From: Anaerolineae bacterium
Lineage (GTDB): Bacteria; Chloroflexota; Anaerolineae; Aggregatilineales; Phototrophicaceae
Length of the DNA stretch: 35,414 nt
NCBI GenBank assembly: GCA_022842885.1
Contig: JALHOR010000053.1
Span: 1-35,414 of the forward strand
Direction of reading: 5' to 3'
Numbering within the stretch: position 1 is the first letter of the stretch; each line of letters starts with the position of its first letter. Shown here piece after piece: positions 15,374 to 22,895 of this stretch. The notes under the pieces are model-generated. The model did no database searches, was not told the DNA's origin, and saw only the letters and a program-made list of their open reading frames with translations. A program made the position numbers and the translations under genes.

Positions 15374-17695
15374 ATGTCTGAACCAATTATCATCCCTGAA
15401 GACGACCTCCCTGATTGGATGCGATTAGCACGGCGGGGTATTGACCGCGGCATTCTCATTACATTGGTGTTAAGTCTGGCTGTCGGATGGTCATTTTTGG
15501 TATATCCGGGGTTGCCGCGCACCAACGCCACCGAAAGTTATGTGTTCCGCACAGCGGATACGGTGGCGGCTTTCCAAGAAGGGCGCTTATATCCGCGCTG
15601 GTCGCCCCATGCCCTCAATGGTTTTGGTGCGCCGATTCCGCATTATTATCCGCCGGCAGCCCCTTATGTGGCTGCGCTCATCGAAGTCTTGTTTACTAAC
15701 GACCCGGTATTGGCAATTCGCTTATTGTATGTGGCTTCGTTATCTTTGGCGGGGGCGGTAGTTTATGCTTTTGTCATGCGCCGGGTGAATGGTGCAGCAG
15801 GGTTATTGGCGGCGGTACTCTACGTTTATAGCCCGTTTGTCGGTTTATTTGTGCCGCATGTGCTGGGTGATTTAGCCGGAACGATGGCGCTGGCACTTGT
15901 GCCGCTGTTACTGTGGGCAGTGAATCGCCAATTGCAAGCGGATAATCCGGTTGATTTTTTGTTTACGGCACTCGCAACAGCGGCTTTGCTCTTGACCCAT
16001 CCGGTTTACCTGCCAGCAGCGTGGATATTATGCGGGGTGTTATTTGTATTGCATTGGCGCGACCGCTATCCAATGCAGCGGGTGATGATGGCGGGGATGG
16101 CGGGCTGTGCCGGGCTAGTGTTAGCGGCATTTTATTGGCTGCCTGCCTTAGCCGAATATAATGTCGTTCAGTGGTTGCCAACACCCATTCAACCCTTGAA
16201 TCCCCGTATCACTTTGGCATCGCTTTTTCAACCTGCTCAACAGCTTGACCCAGCGGCATTATTACCCGATACCACCCCTACCTTGGGACTGGCGCTTTGG
16301 ATTTTTGTGATATTTGGGGTGGGGGTGCGGCTGTGGCAAAAACCGAAAATCCCTTTTCAAACGGGCTTTTTGATAATCGGTATTGTGTTCATCATCTTTG
16401 CCATAGTGCTTACACCGGAATGGCTATGGATGATGGGTATCAGTTCGTTATGCTTGGCAATTGGTGGCAGCAGTTGTTTACATCTTCGGCAGCAACTAAC
16501 ACCCATCCAAGGACGCCTTTTGCTAGCGGTGGCGCTGCTGGCGGTGATTTTGGTGTCAATTCCCGTGTGGATGGGGCAGAATCGTTATGATGATTTTGGG
16601 AGTTTAGAGTTAGAGCCAGCCGAACAGGTGAAACCAGCCGAGCAGGTGAAATATGAACAACAGGGCTTTGGAATCGCGGTACTGCCCCCCGGTGCGCTTG
16701 TGCCATCCCCGCTTGCTGCTGATATTGATGCCAACCGTGTTTTGATTAATGGATATATAACAGAAAATGTTAATAGAATAAGTCAAGACCCGCGCTTGCA
16801 AAATCAAGCCAGTGTCTTGTTAGAAGGTACTCATAGCCATCGCTTTCAGTTGCAAGTGGCGCAAATTGGTAATATCACCATATTAAACGCTTTTTTTCCG
16901 GGTTGGCAAGCCTATCTCAATAACACGCCTATCTTAACAACCCGACAGCCGGAAACAGGCTTAATCAATATCAATTTAACAAATGAGATAAATCAAGAAT
17001 TATATCTCACATTAGAAACGACTCCTGAACGAACAGCAGGTTGGGTTATCAGTGCCATGATGCTGGTAATGCTTAGTTTGGGAACGCTGCGGCGCTTGCG
17101 ACGTTATCGTCCTGCCAAACTACCCATGCTAGCCTTATTAACCCCGGCAGAGGCGCGGTTGGTTGTTACAGTGGTTGTGGGTATCACGCTTGGGGCATTG
17201 CTAGTCAATTTGACGGGCTTTCCTTTTTCTTTGCGAGCAGAGGAGTATTATGCGCTGCGGGGTAGTCTCCCTTTGCGAAATCGCACAGGCGTTGGATTAG
17301 AAGCCTATTTTTACCGATTGGAAAAAACGCTGTATCGCCCCGGTGAGGTGTTGGATTTCACCATTTATTGGCAAACCAGCAAATTCTTGATAGAGAATTA
17401 TCAGACACAAATTTCATTACGCAGTGTCACAGGCAGCGAGATATATCCAGTGGGGACGCCGCGTTATCCGGGCAATTATCCAACGCGCCGCTGGTCACAA
17501 AATCGCTATGTGGCGGATAGTTATCATCTATTGCTGCCCGCTGATGTGCCAAATGGTCGCTATACCCTGGCTATAGAAGTGTATCGGTGTGAGATTGTGT
17601 GTTTGCCGCAAAATCGTTTGTCATTTTATGCCGACAATGGGACGCTCATCGGGCCCGTGTTATCACTGCCACGTATTATCACCATTGAAAATTAA
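15374..17695 (+). CDS. Large polytopic membrane protein with C-terminal beta-domain
   Basis: This 773-residue protein has roughly a dozen hydrophobic helices in the first 415 residues, starting at about 25-45. An extracytoplasmic stretch of about 140 residues, two more helices near 552-575 and 592-615, and a C-terminal beta-rich domain (about 640-765) follow. The first loop (TNATESYVFRTADTVAAFQEGRLYPRW, HYYPPAAPY) has the layout of GT-C-like and 6-pyruvoyl-tetrahydropterin-synthase-related membrane proteins. The C-terminal pattern LYRPGEVLDFTIYWQ, NYPTRRW and LPADVPNGRYTLAIEVY recurs, from memory, in Chloroflexota envelope proteins. The likely role is in surface polysaccharide or glycolipid assembly, unproven. 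I chose ATG 15374 (MSEPIIIPEDD) because upstream in-frame sequence runs antisense through the GNAT gene. Confidence 0.68.
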   Translation: MSEPIIIPEDDLPDWMRLARRGIDRGILITLVLSLAVGWSFLVYPGLPRTNATESYVFRTADTVAAFQEGRLYPRWSPHALNGFGAPIPHYYPPAAPYVAALIEVLFTNDPVLAIRLLYVASLSLAGAVVYAFVMRRVNGAAGLLAAVLYVYSPFVGLFVPHVLGDLAGTMALALVPLLLWAVNRQLQADNPVDFLFTALATAALLLTHPVYLPAAWILCGVLFVLHWRDRYPMQRVMMAGMAGCAGLVLAAFYWLPALAEYNVVQWLPTPIQPLNPRITLASLFQPAQQLDPAALLPDTTPTLGLALWIFVIFGVGVRLWQKPKIPFQTGFLIIGIVFIIFAIVLTPEWLWMMGISSLCLAIGGSSCLHLRQQLTPIQGRLLLAVALLAVILVSIPVWMGQNRYDDFGSLELEPAEQVKPAEQVKYEQQGFGIAVLPPGALVPSPLAADIDANRVLINGYITENVNRISQDPRLQNQASVLLEGTHSHRFQLQVAQIGNITILNAFFPGWQAYLNNTPILTTRQPETGLININLTNEINQELYLTLETTPERTAGWVISAMMLVMLSLGTLRRLRRYRPAKLPMLALLTPAEARLVVTVVVGITLGALLVNLTGFPFSLRAEEYYALRGSLPLRNRTGVGLEAYFYRLEKTLYRPGEVLDFTIYWQTSKFLIENYQTQISLRSVTGSEIYPVGTPRYPGNYPTRRWSQNRYVADSYHLLLPADVPNGRYTLAIEVYRCEIVCLPQNRLSFYADNGTLIGPVLSLPRIITIEN
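16616..16651 (+). repeat. In-frame 18-bp tandem duplication (PAEQVK x2)
   Basis: Two 18-base units (16616-16633 and 16634-16651) differ at one base and encode PAEQVKPAEQVK in the loop of the 773-residue membrane protein. The near identity at DNA level indicates a recent duplication. Confidence 0.85.
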
Positions 17696-17712
17696 TTCCT
17701 GTGCAGAAGCGG

Positions 17713-17721
17713 TTATCCACA
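17713..17721 (+). promoter_or_regulatory. Perfect DnaA-box sequence in the TPR gene upstream region
   Basis: TTATCCACA matches the DnaA-box consensus exactly. It is a single copy, placed just upstream of the extended -10 at 17728, which is the -35 zone of that promoter. Confidence 0.35.
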
Positions 17722-17727
17722 GTAGAA

Positions 17728-17736
17728 TGGTATGAT
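17728..17736 (+). promoter_or_regulatory. Extended -10 promoter for the TPR gene
   Basis: TGGTATGAT lies about 40 bases upstream of ATG 17777 with no clear -35. Confidence 0.42.
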
Positions 17737-17776
17737 ATTTTTTGCCATAACACATCTTTTTGAGGAGCTATTGTTT

Positions 17777-18130
17777 ATGTCTACTCCAATGCACAGCGAA
17801 GAAAAAATTGGCGAGGCTTGGCGCTTGCATCGCAATGGGGATAATAAAAATGCCATTGCGATTTTTAGCGAAATTCTGGAAAAAACACCCAATAATGTAG
17901 ATGCCTGTTATGGGCTAGGATTAGCGCGGCGTGCGAGTGGTGACAAAGCTGGTGCTACGGAAGCCTTTCAAACCGCGCTGAAGTTAGCGGGTAAGGCATT
18001 AGATGCTGTTAATACTGAGGCATCGGTTGCTGGGCATCATGGTAACAATGACCTAGCGACTTATGATGATGATCGCTATATGATGCTCAGTCGTATGCTG
18101 CGCCAGCGGTTGGCTGAACTCGATAAATAA
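17777..18130 (+). CDS. Small TPR-repeat protein
   Basis: This 117-residue protein has two tetratricopeptide-like helices pairs: IGEAWRLHRNGDNKNAIAIFSEILEKTPNN and VDACYGLGLARRASGDKAGATEAFQTALKL (about 11-75). An approximately 40-residue tail rich in Asp and His, ending in a helix (YMMLSRMLRQRLAELDK), follows. TPRs mediate protein-protein contacts; the partner is unknown. ATG 17777 was chosen over ATG 17732 because GAGGAG lies nine bases upstream and the extra 15 residues would be a hydrophobic stretch with no TPR role. The UroD-family gene starts 20 bases downstream, so both are probably co-transcribed. Confidence 0.82.
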   Translation: MSTPMHSEEKIGEAWRLHRNGDNKNAIAIFSEILEKTPNNVDACYGLGLARRASGDKAGATEAFQTALKLAGKALDAVNTEASVAGHHGNNDLATYDDDRYMMLSRMLRQRLAELDK

Positions 18131-18149
18131 TGACAGATGGCGACCTGCG

Positions 18150-19136
18150 ATGAACCGCCATGAACGCTTAACACGGACTCTAGCAGGCGAACCTGTTGAC
18201 CGCCTGCCAGTGGCGTTATGGCGACATTTCCCCGGTGATGACCAACGTGCCGCTGATTTAGCGCGGGGCATTGTGATGTTTCAGCAGCAATATGATTGGG
18301 ATTTTGTGGTTGTATTGCCTTCTGCCAATTACAGTGTCACGGGCTATGGTTTGCAAGATGAGTGGACTGGGCGACCTTCTGGCAGACGTATCATTAAAAA
18401 ACGGGTGATTCAACGCTCGCTTGATTGGACGAATTTACGTATCTTAGAGCCAGCGCGTGGCGATACTGGCAAACAAATCGAATGTTTGCAGTTGTTAGGC
18501 GATGCGTTTGGTGAAGATACGCCTTTTATACAAGTGATCTATAGTCCACTTACCCAAGCCGCCCGGTTAGCGGGCAATCGCCAACTCTTTCGCAATTTAC
18601 GGACACAACCAGACCGGTTACGCAGTGGTTTAAATGTCTTGACTGATAGTACCCTGCGCTTTGTGGAGGCGTTGCGCCGAACTCGTGTTGCGGGCATTGT
18701 GTATGTGGTGGAACAGGCAAATTATACACTGCTCTCCGAGGCAGAATATCAAACATTTGGCACGCCATTTGACCGCAAAATTTTAGAGGCACTGCCCGAT
18801 AAATGGTGGCTGAATATGTTGCATCTGGCGGGCGATGCGCCTATGCTGCGCCTCTTTAGCGATTATCCGCTGCAAATCATTAATGCTGAAGACCGCCATT
18901 TTCATCAAGAGTTGGATAAATTGATGGGCATGTTTCGTGGGGCTGTGTGTGGCGGGCTGCATGACCAGTGGCATTTGCATCGTGGCACACCCGCTGGCAT
19001 TCGGGATGCAGTGCGCCAAACCGTTAAGCAAGTGGGCAATCGCCGCCTGATTTTGGGCGTAGGGCGTGCCGTTCCGGTAACAACGCCGCTGTCAAATTTA
19101 CAGGCAGTGCGCGATAGTGTGAATAGTGTGGTGTAA
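18150..19136 (+). CDS. Uroporphyrinogen decarboxylase-family protein, not HemE
   Basis: This 328-residue protein starts MNRHERLTRTLAGEPVDRLPVALWRHF, the N-terminal signature of UroD-superfamily (beta/alpha)8 proteins. It lacks the HemE substrate motif (RQAGR). At the place where corrinoid methyltransferases of the family keep zinc ligands (HxC pattern) it reads MLHLAGD, without Cys. The end, NRRLILGVGRAVPVTTPLSNLQAVRDSV, matches the family's last strand and helix. It is therefore a paralogue of unknown reaction rather than a heme-pathway enzyme or a typical cobamide methyltransferase. It sits between the TPR gene and rsmD, three bases before the latter. Confidence 0.78.
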   Translation: MNRHERLTRTLAGEPVDRLPVALWRHFPGDDQRAADLARGIVMFQQQYDWDFVVVLPSANYSVTGYGLQDEWTGRPSGRRIIKKRVIQRSLDWTNLRILEPARGDTGKQIECLQLLGDAFGEDTPFIQVIYSPLTQAARLAGNRQLFRNLRTQPDRLRSGLNVLTDSTLRFVEALRRTRVAGIVYVVEQANYTLLSEAEYQTFGTPFDRKILEALPDKWWLNMLHLAGDAPMLRLFSDYPLQIINAEDRHFHQELDKLMGMFRGAVCGGLHDQWHLHRGTPAGIRDAVRQTVKQVGNRRLILGVGRAVPVTTPLSNLQAVRDSVNSVV

Positions 19137-19139
19137 TTC

Positions 19140-19709
19140 ATGTCATTGCGAGTCATTTCTGGCATTGCCAAAGGGCGCAAACTTAAACTTGTCCCCGGTG
19201 ATAGTACCCGTCCGATTATGGATAGGGCAAAAGAGGCGTTATTCAGTATTTTGGGGCAAGGGGTGGTGAACGCTGCCTTTTTGGATTTATTTGCCGGTAC
19301 GGGCAGCGTGGGTATAGAAGCCCTCAGCCGTGGTGCCGCGCATGTGTTATTTATTGAGAATGACCGCAAAGCGATCCAAACCGTTTACGATAATCTCAAG
19401 CACACTGGTTTAGAAGACAATGCTACGGTGCGAATGCAGGATGCATTTGAACTATTCAAGCGCCCACCCGATATGCCGTATGATTATATTTTTGTTGCGC
19501 CACCGCAGTATCATCACTTATGGCGGCGGACACTGGAAATGCTGGATACGCATCCTGCTTGGGTTCATGATGGTGTCACCGTGATTGTGCAAATTGACCC
19601 CCATGAATCCGAGCCGATTACATTGCAACATCTGGTAGAATATGACCGACGACGGTATGGAAAAACGCTGCTATTATTCTATGAGGCAGTCGCAGCCGAA
19701 GGAGAATGA
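19140..19709 (+). CDS. rsmD: 16S rRNA (guanine966-N2)-methyltransferase RsmD-like
   Basis: RsmD methylates G966 of 16S rRNA using SAM. The 189-residue protein shows the N-terminal MSLRVISGIAKGRKLK, RPIMDRAKEALFSIL (24-38) and the SAM-binding LDLFAGTGSVGIEAL (48-62), with the usual length. The catalytic motif IV, normally DPPY, reads APPQY (120-124) after YDYIFV. The Asp that helps position the base is missing and a Gln is inserted before Tyr. The fold is clear; activity or exact target may differ. It starts three bases after the UroD-family gene and overlaps the next gene by four bases (ATGA). Confidence 0.88.
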   Translation: MSLRVISGIAKGRKLKLVPGDSTRPIMDRAKEALFSILGQGVVNAAFLDLFAGTGSVGIEALSRGAAHVLFIENDRKAIQTVYDNLKHTGLEDNATVRMQDAFELFKRPPDMPYDYIFVAPPQYHHLWRRTLEMLDTHPAWVHDGVTVIVQIDPHESEPITLQHLVEYDRRRYGKTLLLFYEAVAAEGE

Positions 19710-20134
19710 AAGTGGATTATCGCGCTCAGTTAGAAGACCTGACGACCCGAATTTTAGAAATGTTTGAAGTTTATGCGCCGCCAGTTCCAATTGAGCTTAT
19801 GTTGCAAAAACCGCTGCCGGGCTTATGGGAACAAATTGATATTACCCAACTTTCCGGCAGTTTCCTCAGTGTGAAAGAACGATTTTCGCCGCGCATGTCG
19901 TTAGCGCGGTTATTAGCACGCCACATTGCCGTCAGCGAATGGGGGCAGCAACAAGGGTTGTCTACCTTGTTACAGGATGCTGATGCTATTCAGGCGTTTG
20001 CCCGCATGTTGATTATGCCGCGTGAGATGCTCTTAGGTTTAACCGCCAGCAGCCGCAATCCCGCTTATGTTGCCACACATTTTGAAGTTCCCCAAGATGA
20101 CGCCAGCCAACGGTTGATTGAATTGATTGAGTGA
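19706..20134 (+). CDS. ImmA/IrrE-like protein lacking the HExxH zinc site
   Basis: This 142-residue protein follows the order of ImmA/IrrE-family metallopeptidases: an N-terminal helix and VPIELMLQKP (the pVDvxxLA region), a strand, then a helix where HExxH should lie. The usual FAxxLLMPxExL appears as IQAFARMLIMPREMLLGL (about 94-111), and ATHFEVPQDDASQRLIEL resembles the family's FgVSxxAxxxRL end. In place of the zinc helix it reads SLARLLARHIAVSEWG, with a single His and no HExxH. I infer a non-proteolytic member, perhaps a regulatory or binding protein. GGAG lies three to four bases before ATG 19706, which overlaps the rsmD stop, so the two are translationally coupled. The family assignment is by motif order only. 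Confidence 0.6.
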   Translation: MKVDYRAQLEDLTTRILEMFEVYAPPVPIELMLQKPLPGLWEQIDITQLSGSFLSVKERFSPRMSLARLLARHIAVSEWGQQQGLSTLLQDADAIQAFARMLIMPREMLLGLTASSRNPAYVATHFEVPQDDASQRLIELIE

Positions 20135-20147
20135 GTGGTTTCGTCTA

Positions 20148-21641
20148 TTAAAGCGAATTTGCCAACAACCGACCTGCCAGCGCATAAGCATCATCGGCGG
20201 TGGCGACTTCGCCAACGACTTGTGCTTCGCGGATAGCGTCTAATAATGTGCCGATGATGGGACCCGCCGCTAAGTTAAAGTGCGTCATCAAATCATTGCC
20301 ATTAACGAGCGTCGGTGGTTTCACAATCGTATCGTGTTGCTCGTACCAAACCGATAGCAAATCACGCACGCGGTCAACCAGTTTTAACCAAATTTGCTGG
20401 TCAATTTCCGTGTAGACTGTACCGAGATAATCTGCCACTGCCAGTAAGCACACATCAATCCCAGCTACGCCCAACGTATACCAAAAGCGATGTTTTTCTA
20501 ACACAGTAAACTCAGGCGTATCCAGCACGCGCCGATAATGGGCAATAGCAGTTAACAAACGTTTTTTCTCTGGATTGCTCAGGCGCAAAGCATCCGCGCG
20601 GGTTTCGGCAATGCCCACACTTTCGGCAATATAACCTGTAGAATCGGGCGAAAGAACGCCTTTGCCAGCATTATGCAACAGTGCCGCCAACAGCAGCAGC
20701 GCCCGATGTATACGCTCATTCGCGCCTTTTTCGTCCAGATGCGTGTTTAACTGCCAGCGAAAACGATCCAGTTGGATAATTAACATGCCCAAATCAAATA
20801 CGGCGGCAGTCGCATCGGTGCGGCGTGGGCTGATAGCGATGATAATATGCTGCAATTTTTCGACGACCAACAGTGTATGCTGCCACGCATCGGCAATATG
20901 CGGTTTGGATTGTGCCAAACCATGCAGCGGCACGAGTTCTGGGAAAATATGGGGCAGCAATCCAACGGTATCAGCGATTCGCAACGCAGCCGCCGGTTTA
21001 TCTAATAACAGCAAATTAAATAATTCGTCGCGCACCCGTTCCGGCGATGTATCCATCAAACGATGGGCATGAGCGCGAATATCTTTGAGTGTTTCCGGCT
21101 CAATGCGTAGCCCTAATTGCACACTTTGGCGAATACCCCGCAGCGCCCGAATCGGGTCATCGGCAACCGAAGAGGGGGTACAGCGCCGCAAGATATTTTT
21201 TTCGATGTCGCTTTCGGCATTCAGCGGGTCTATGAACAAATCTAAATAACCGCGCAAATCAGTTGCCAGCGCATTCATTGTAAAATCGCGCCCTAGCAAA
21301 TCCGCTAGCAAATCATCGCCGCGAAAATGCGCCACATCAATTGTCAAACGTCCTTCGGGCGTTTCCAAAAAGACACGGGCAACATCGCGTTCTTTATCCA
21401 TCACGAAGATGTCGCCCTTGAGGTGATTTGCCAACTGCCGCGCCAATTTAATAGCATCGCCGGGAGTGGCTAAATCCACATCTTTAATCGGACGATGCAA
21501 ATAGGCATCGCGCACTGCACCGCCAACAATATAGACAGGTGGTGTTTCTAGGTCTAATAGTGTTTCTTGCAAGTTAAGCACCGCGTCTGACCACCACAAT
21601 GGGCGATTGGCGGGCAAATGGGGCGTAAGGTCATGCGTCAT
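20148..21641 (-). CDS. cca: CCA tRNA nucleotidyltransferase / poly(A) polymerase family
   Basis: The enzyme adds or repairs the 3' CCA of tRNA. The 497-residue protein has the class II nucleotidyltransferase head: YIVGGAVRD (37-45), DVDLAT (catalytic D54, D56), RDFTMNALA, ADDPIRALRGIRQSVQLG and the helical body SPERVRDELFNLLL. An HD-like domain follows, but the signature reads LLHNAGKG (about 320), with Asn for the metal-binding Asp. Sequence alone does not separate CCA-adding from A-adding or poly(A) enzymes. ATG 21641 was chosen because GAGGAAG lies nine bases upstream; GTG 21668 would extend further into hpt. The gene overlaps the end of hpt by 11 bases. Confidence 0.88.
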   Translation of the reverse strand: MTHDLTPHLPANRPLWWSDAVLNLQETLLDLETPPVYIVGGAVRDAYLHRPIKDVDLATPGDAIKLARQLANHLKGDIFVMDKERDVARVFLETPEGRLTIDVAHFRGDDLLADLLGRDFTMNALATDLRGYLDLFIDPLNAESDIEKNILRRCTPSSVADDPIRALRGIRQSVQLGLRIEPETLKDIRAHAHRLMDTSPERVRDELFNLLLLDKPAAALRIADTVGLLPHIFPELVPLHGLAQSKPHIADAWQHTLLVVEKLQHIIIAISPRRTDATAAVFDLGMLIIQLDRFRWQLNTHLDEKGANERIHRALLLLAALLHNAGKGVLSPDSTGYIAESVGIAETRADALRLSNPEKKRLLTAIAHYRRVLDTPEFTVLEKHRFWYTLGVAGIDVCLLAVADYLGTVYTEIDQQIWLKLVDRVRDLLSVWYEQHDTIVKPPTLVNGNDLMTHFNLAAGPIIGTLLDAIREAQVVGEVATADDAYALAGRLLANSL

Positions 21642-22194
21642 CTTTAAGGGCTTCCTCGTCCGCCACACCGATAAACGGCAAATTGCGGAATTTTTCGTCT
21701 AAGTCTAACCCGTAGCCAAACACAAATTTGTTCTCAATCTCAAAACCAGTGTAATCCACCCGAATCGGCACGACGCGGCGTGAGGCTTTGTCCAGCAACG
21801 CACACAATCTCAGGCTTTTGGGATGCCGCGCTAAGAGGGTATCCATCACAAAACGCAGCGTATACCCGCTGTCTATGATGTCTTCCACCACCAGTACATC
21901 ACGGTCTTTGATGTTAGCAGTGACATCATGGTTAATTCGTACATGCCCACTGGTTTCCCGATTGCCACTGCCGTAACTGCTGGCAGCCACAAAATCAATC
22001 TCGTGGGGTACGGTAATATGCCGCGCCAAATCCGTGAGGAACATCACCCCGCCTTTGAGGATACACACCAGCAGCAAGGTGGTACTATTCGCATAATCAG
22101 CAGAAATTTGTGTGCCAAGTTCAATGATGCGGTGCTGCAAGGTTGCTTCGTCTATCAAAACTTCTTTAAGGTATTTTTGATAAGCCTGTGTCAT
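21631..22194 (-). CDS. hpt: Hypoxanthine(-guanine) phosphoribosyltransferase
   Basis: It salvages hypoxanthine and guanine with PRPP to give IMP and GMP. The 187-residue protein shows LLLVCILKGGVMFLTDLAR, SSYGSG (the flexible catalytic loop), the PRPP motif VLVVEDIIDSGYTL (about 100-113), and the base-binding end ENKFVFGYGLDLDEKFRNLPFIGV. Length and motif order are normal. GGAAGGA lies seven bases before ATG 22194. It overlaps the cca start, so the two are coupled; the FHA gene is upstream on the same strand, with a separate promoter candidate between. Confidence 0.95.
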   Translation of the reverse strand: MTQAYQKYLKEVLIDEATLQHRIIELGTQISADYANSTTLLLVCILKGGVMFLTDLARHITVPHEIDFVAASSYGSGNRETSGHVRINHDVTANIKDRDVLVVEDIIDSGYTLRFVMDTLLARHPKSLRLCALLDKASRRVVPIRVDYTGFEIENKFVFGYGLDLDEKFRNLPFIGVADEEALKDDA

Positions 22195-22220
22195 GGATGC
22201 TTGTCCTTCCGTGCGGGGGA

Positions 22221-22226
22221 ATTATA
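22221..22226 (-). promoter_or_regulatory. Candidate -10 of an hpt promoter
   Basis: A perfect TATAAT on the minus strand lies 27 bases before the hpt ATG. No -35 consensus is visible at 16-18 bases, so support is limited to the -10 and its position. Confidence 0.35.
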
Positions 22227-22303
22227 GCCGGGGACAGCCCAGAATGCGACGTACACGCAAGATAAGATTTGGAAGACCTGCTATCAAACCGATTGCCGAA
22301 CCT

Positions 22304-22786
22304 TTAGCGGAACATCACTTGTATCGCCAAACGACCCACCATCAATTCGTCGCCTTTGCGTACCAGCATCGGTTTCATCGGTTCTAATTTTGTGCCTGCC
22401 AGATAGGTGCCATTGGTGCTGTTCAAATCGGTGATATACAAATGCTCATTTTCAAAGTGGATTTTGGCATGTTCCCGCGAAACTCCTCTATCCAAGGCGC
22501 CATAGGGTGTCAAATCAATCTCGTTGGGTTTGCGATTCATGGGTTCATACCGCCCCAACTTGAATTCAGTATTTTCAGAAATCATGACCCGTTCTATCAT
22601 ACCGCGAATGACCATGATGACTTCACGCTGTTCACCTATGGTTGCTGTCCCACCTTGGGCAGCATTTTGGAGGTTGCGGCGCAGCAGCAGCCCGGTATCA
22701 GACAGGACAGCCGTTTCACGCAAAGTTTTCCGTCTGATGAGGGTTTTATCCGCAAAGGGGTTCTTGTTTTCGTCGTCAGCAGTCAT
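22304..22786 (-). CDS. FHA-domain protein
   Basis: FHA domains bind phosphothreonine peptides. The 160-residue protein has an N-terminal polar region containing DKTLIRRKTLRETAVL, which includes several Thr residues suited to phosphorylation. The FHA domain follows (about 75-158): FKLGRYE, the core GVSREHAKIHFEN and DLNSTNGTYLAGTKL. All key residues (GR, S, H, NG) are present, so peptide binding is expected. The architecture (short Thr-bearing tail plus one FHA) resembles GarA/OdhI-type regulators, but similarity of the tail is weak. ATG 22786 is preferred; GTG 22792 would add two residues. A clear extended -10 lies upstream. Confidence 0.88.
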   Translation of the reverse strand: MTADDENKNPFADKTLIRRKTLRETAVLSDTGLLLRRNLQNAAQGGTATIGEQREVIMVIRGMIERVMISENTEFKLGRYEPMNRKPNEIDLTPYGALDRGVSREHAKIHFENEHLYITDLNSTNGTYLAGTKLEPMKPMLVRKGDELMVGRLAIQVMFR

Positions 22787-22821
22787 ACTCACGTATTCCA
22801 GAATGCATTACCATCATTCTA

Positions 22822-22830
22822 ATTATATCA
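22822..22830 (-). promoter_or_regulatory. Extended -10 promoter for the FHA gene
   Basis: TGATATAAT on the minus strand lies 36 bases before the FHA start codon. The extended -10 is near perfect; no convincing -35 is seen. Confidence 0.5.
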
Positions 22831-22895
22831 TAGAAAATAATCATGCCAGTCCCAACCCACTTTAAAAGTGTAACAGTTTCGTCAGGATTACATTT

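Noticed and set aside
17713..17721. DnaA box as part of a replication origin
   Set aside because: Only one perfect box is seen; there is no cluster, no AT-rich unwinding stretch and no dnaA/dnaN neighbour.
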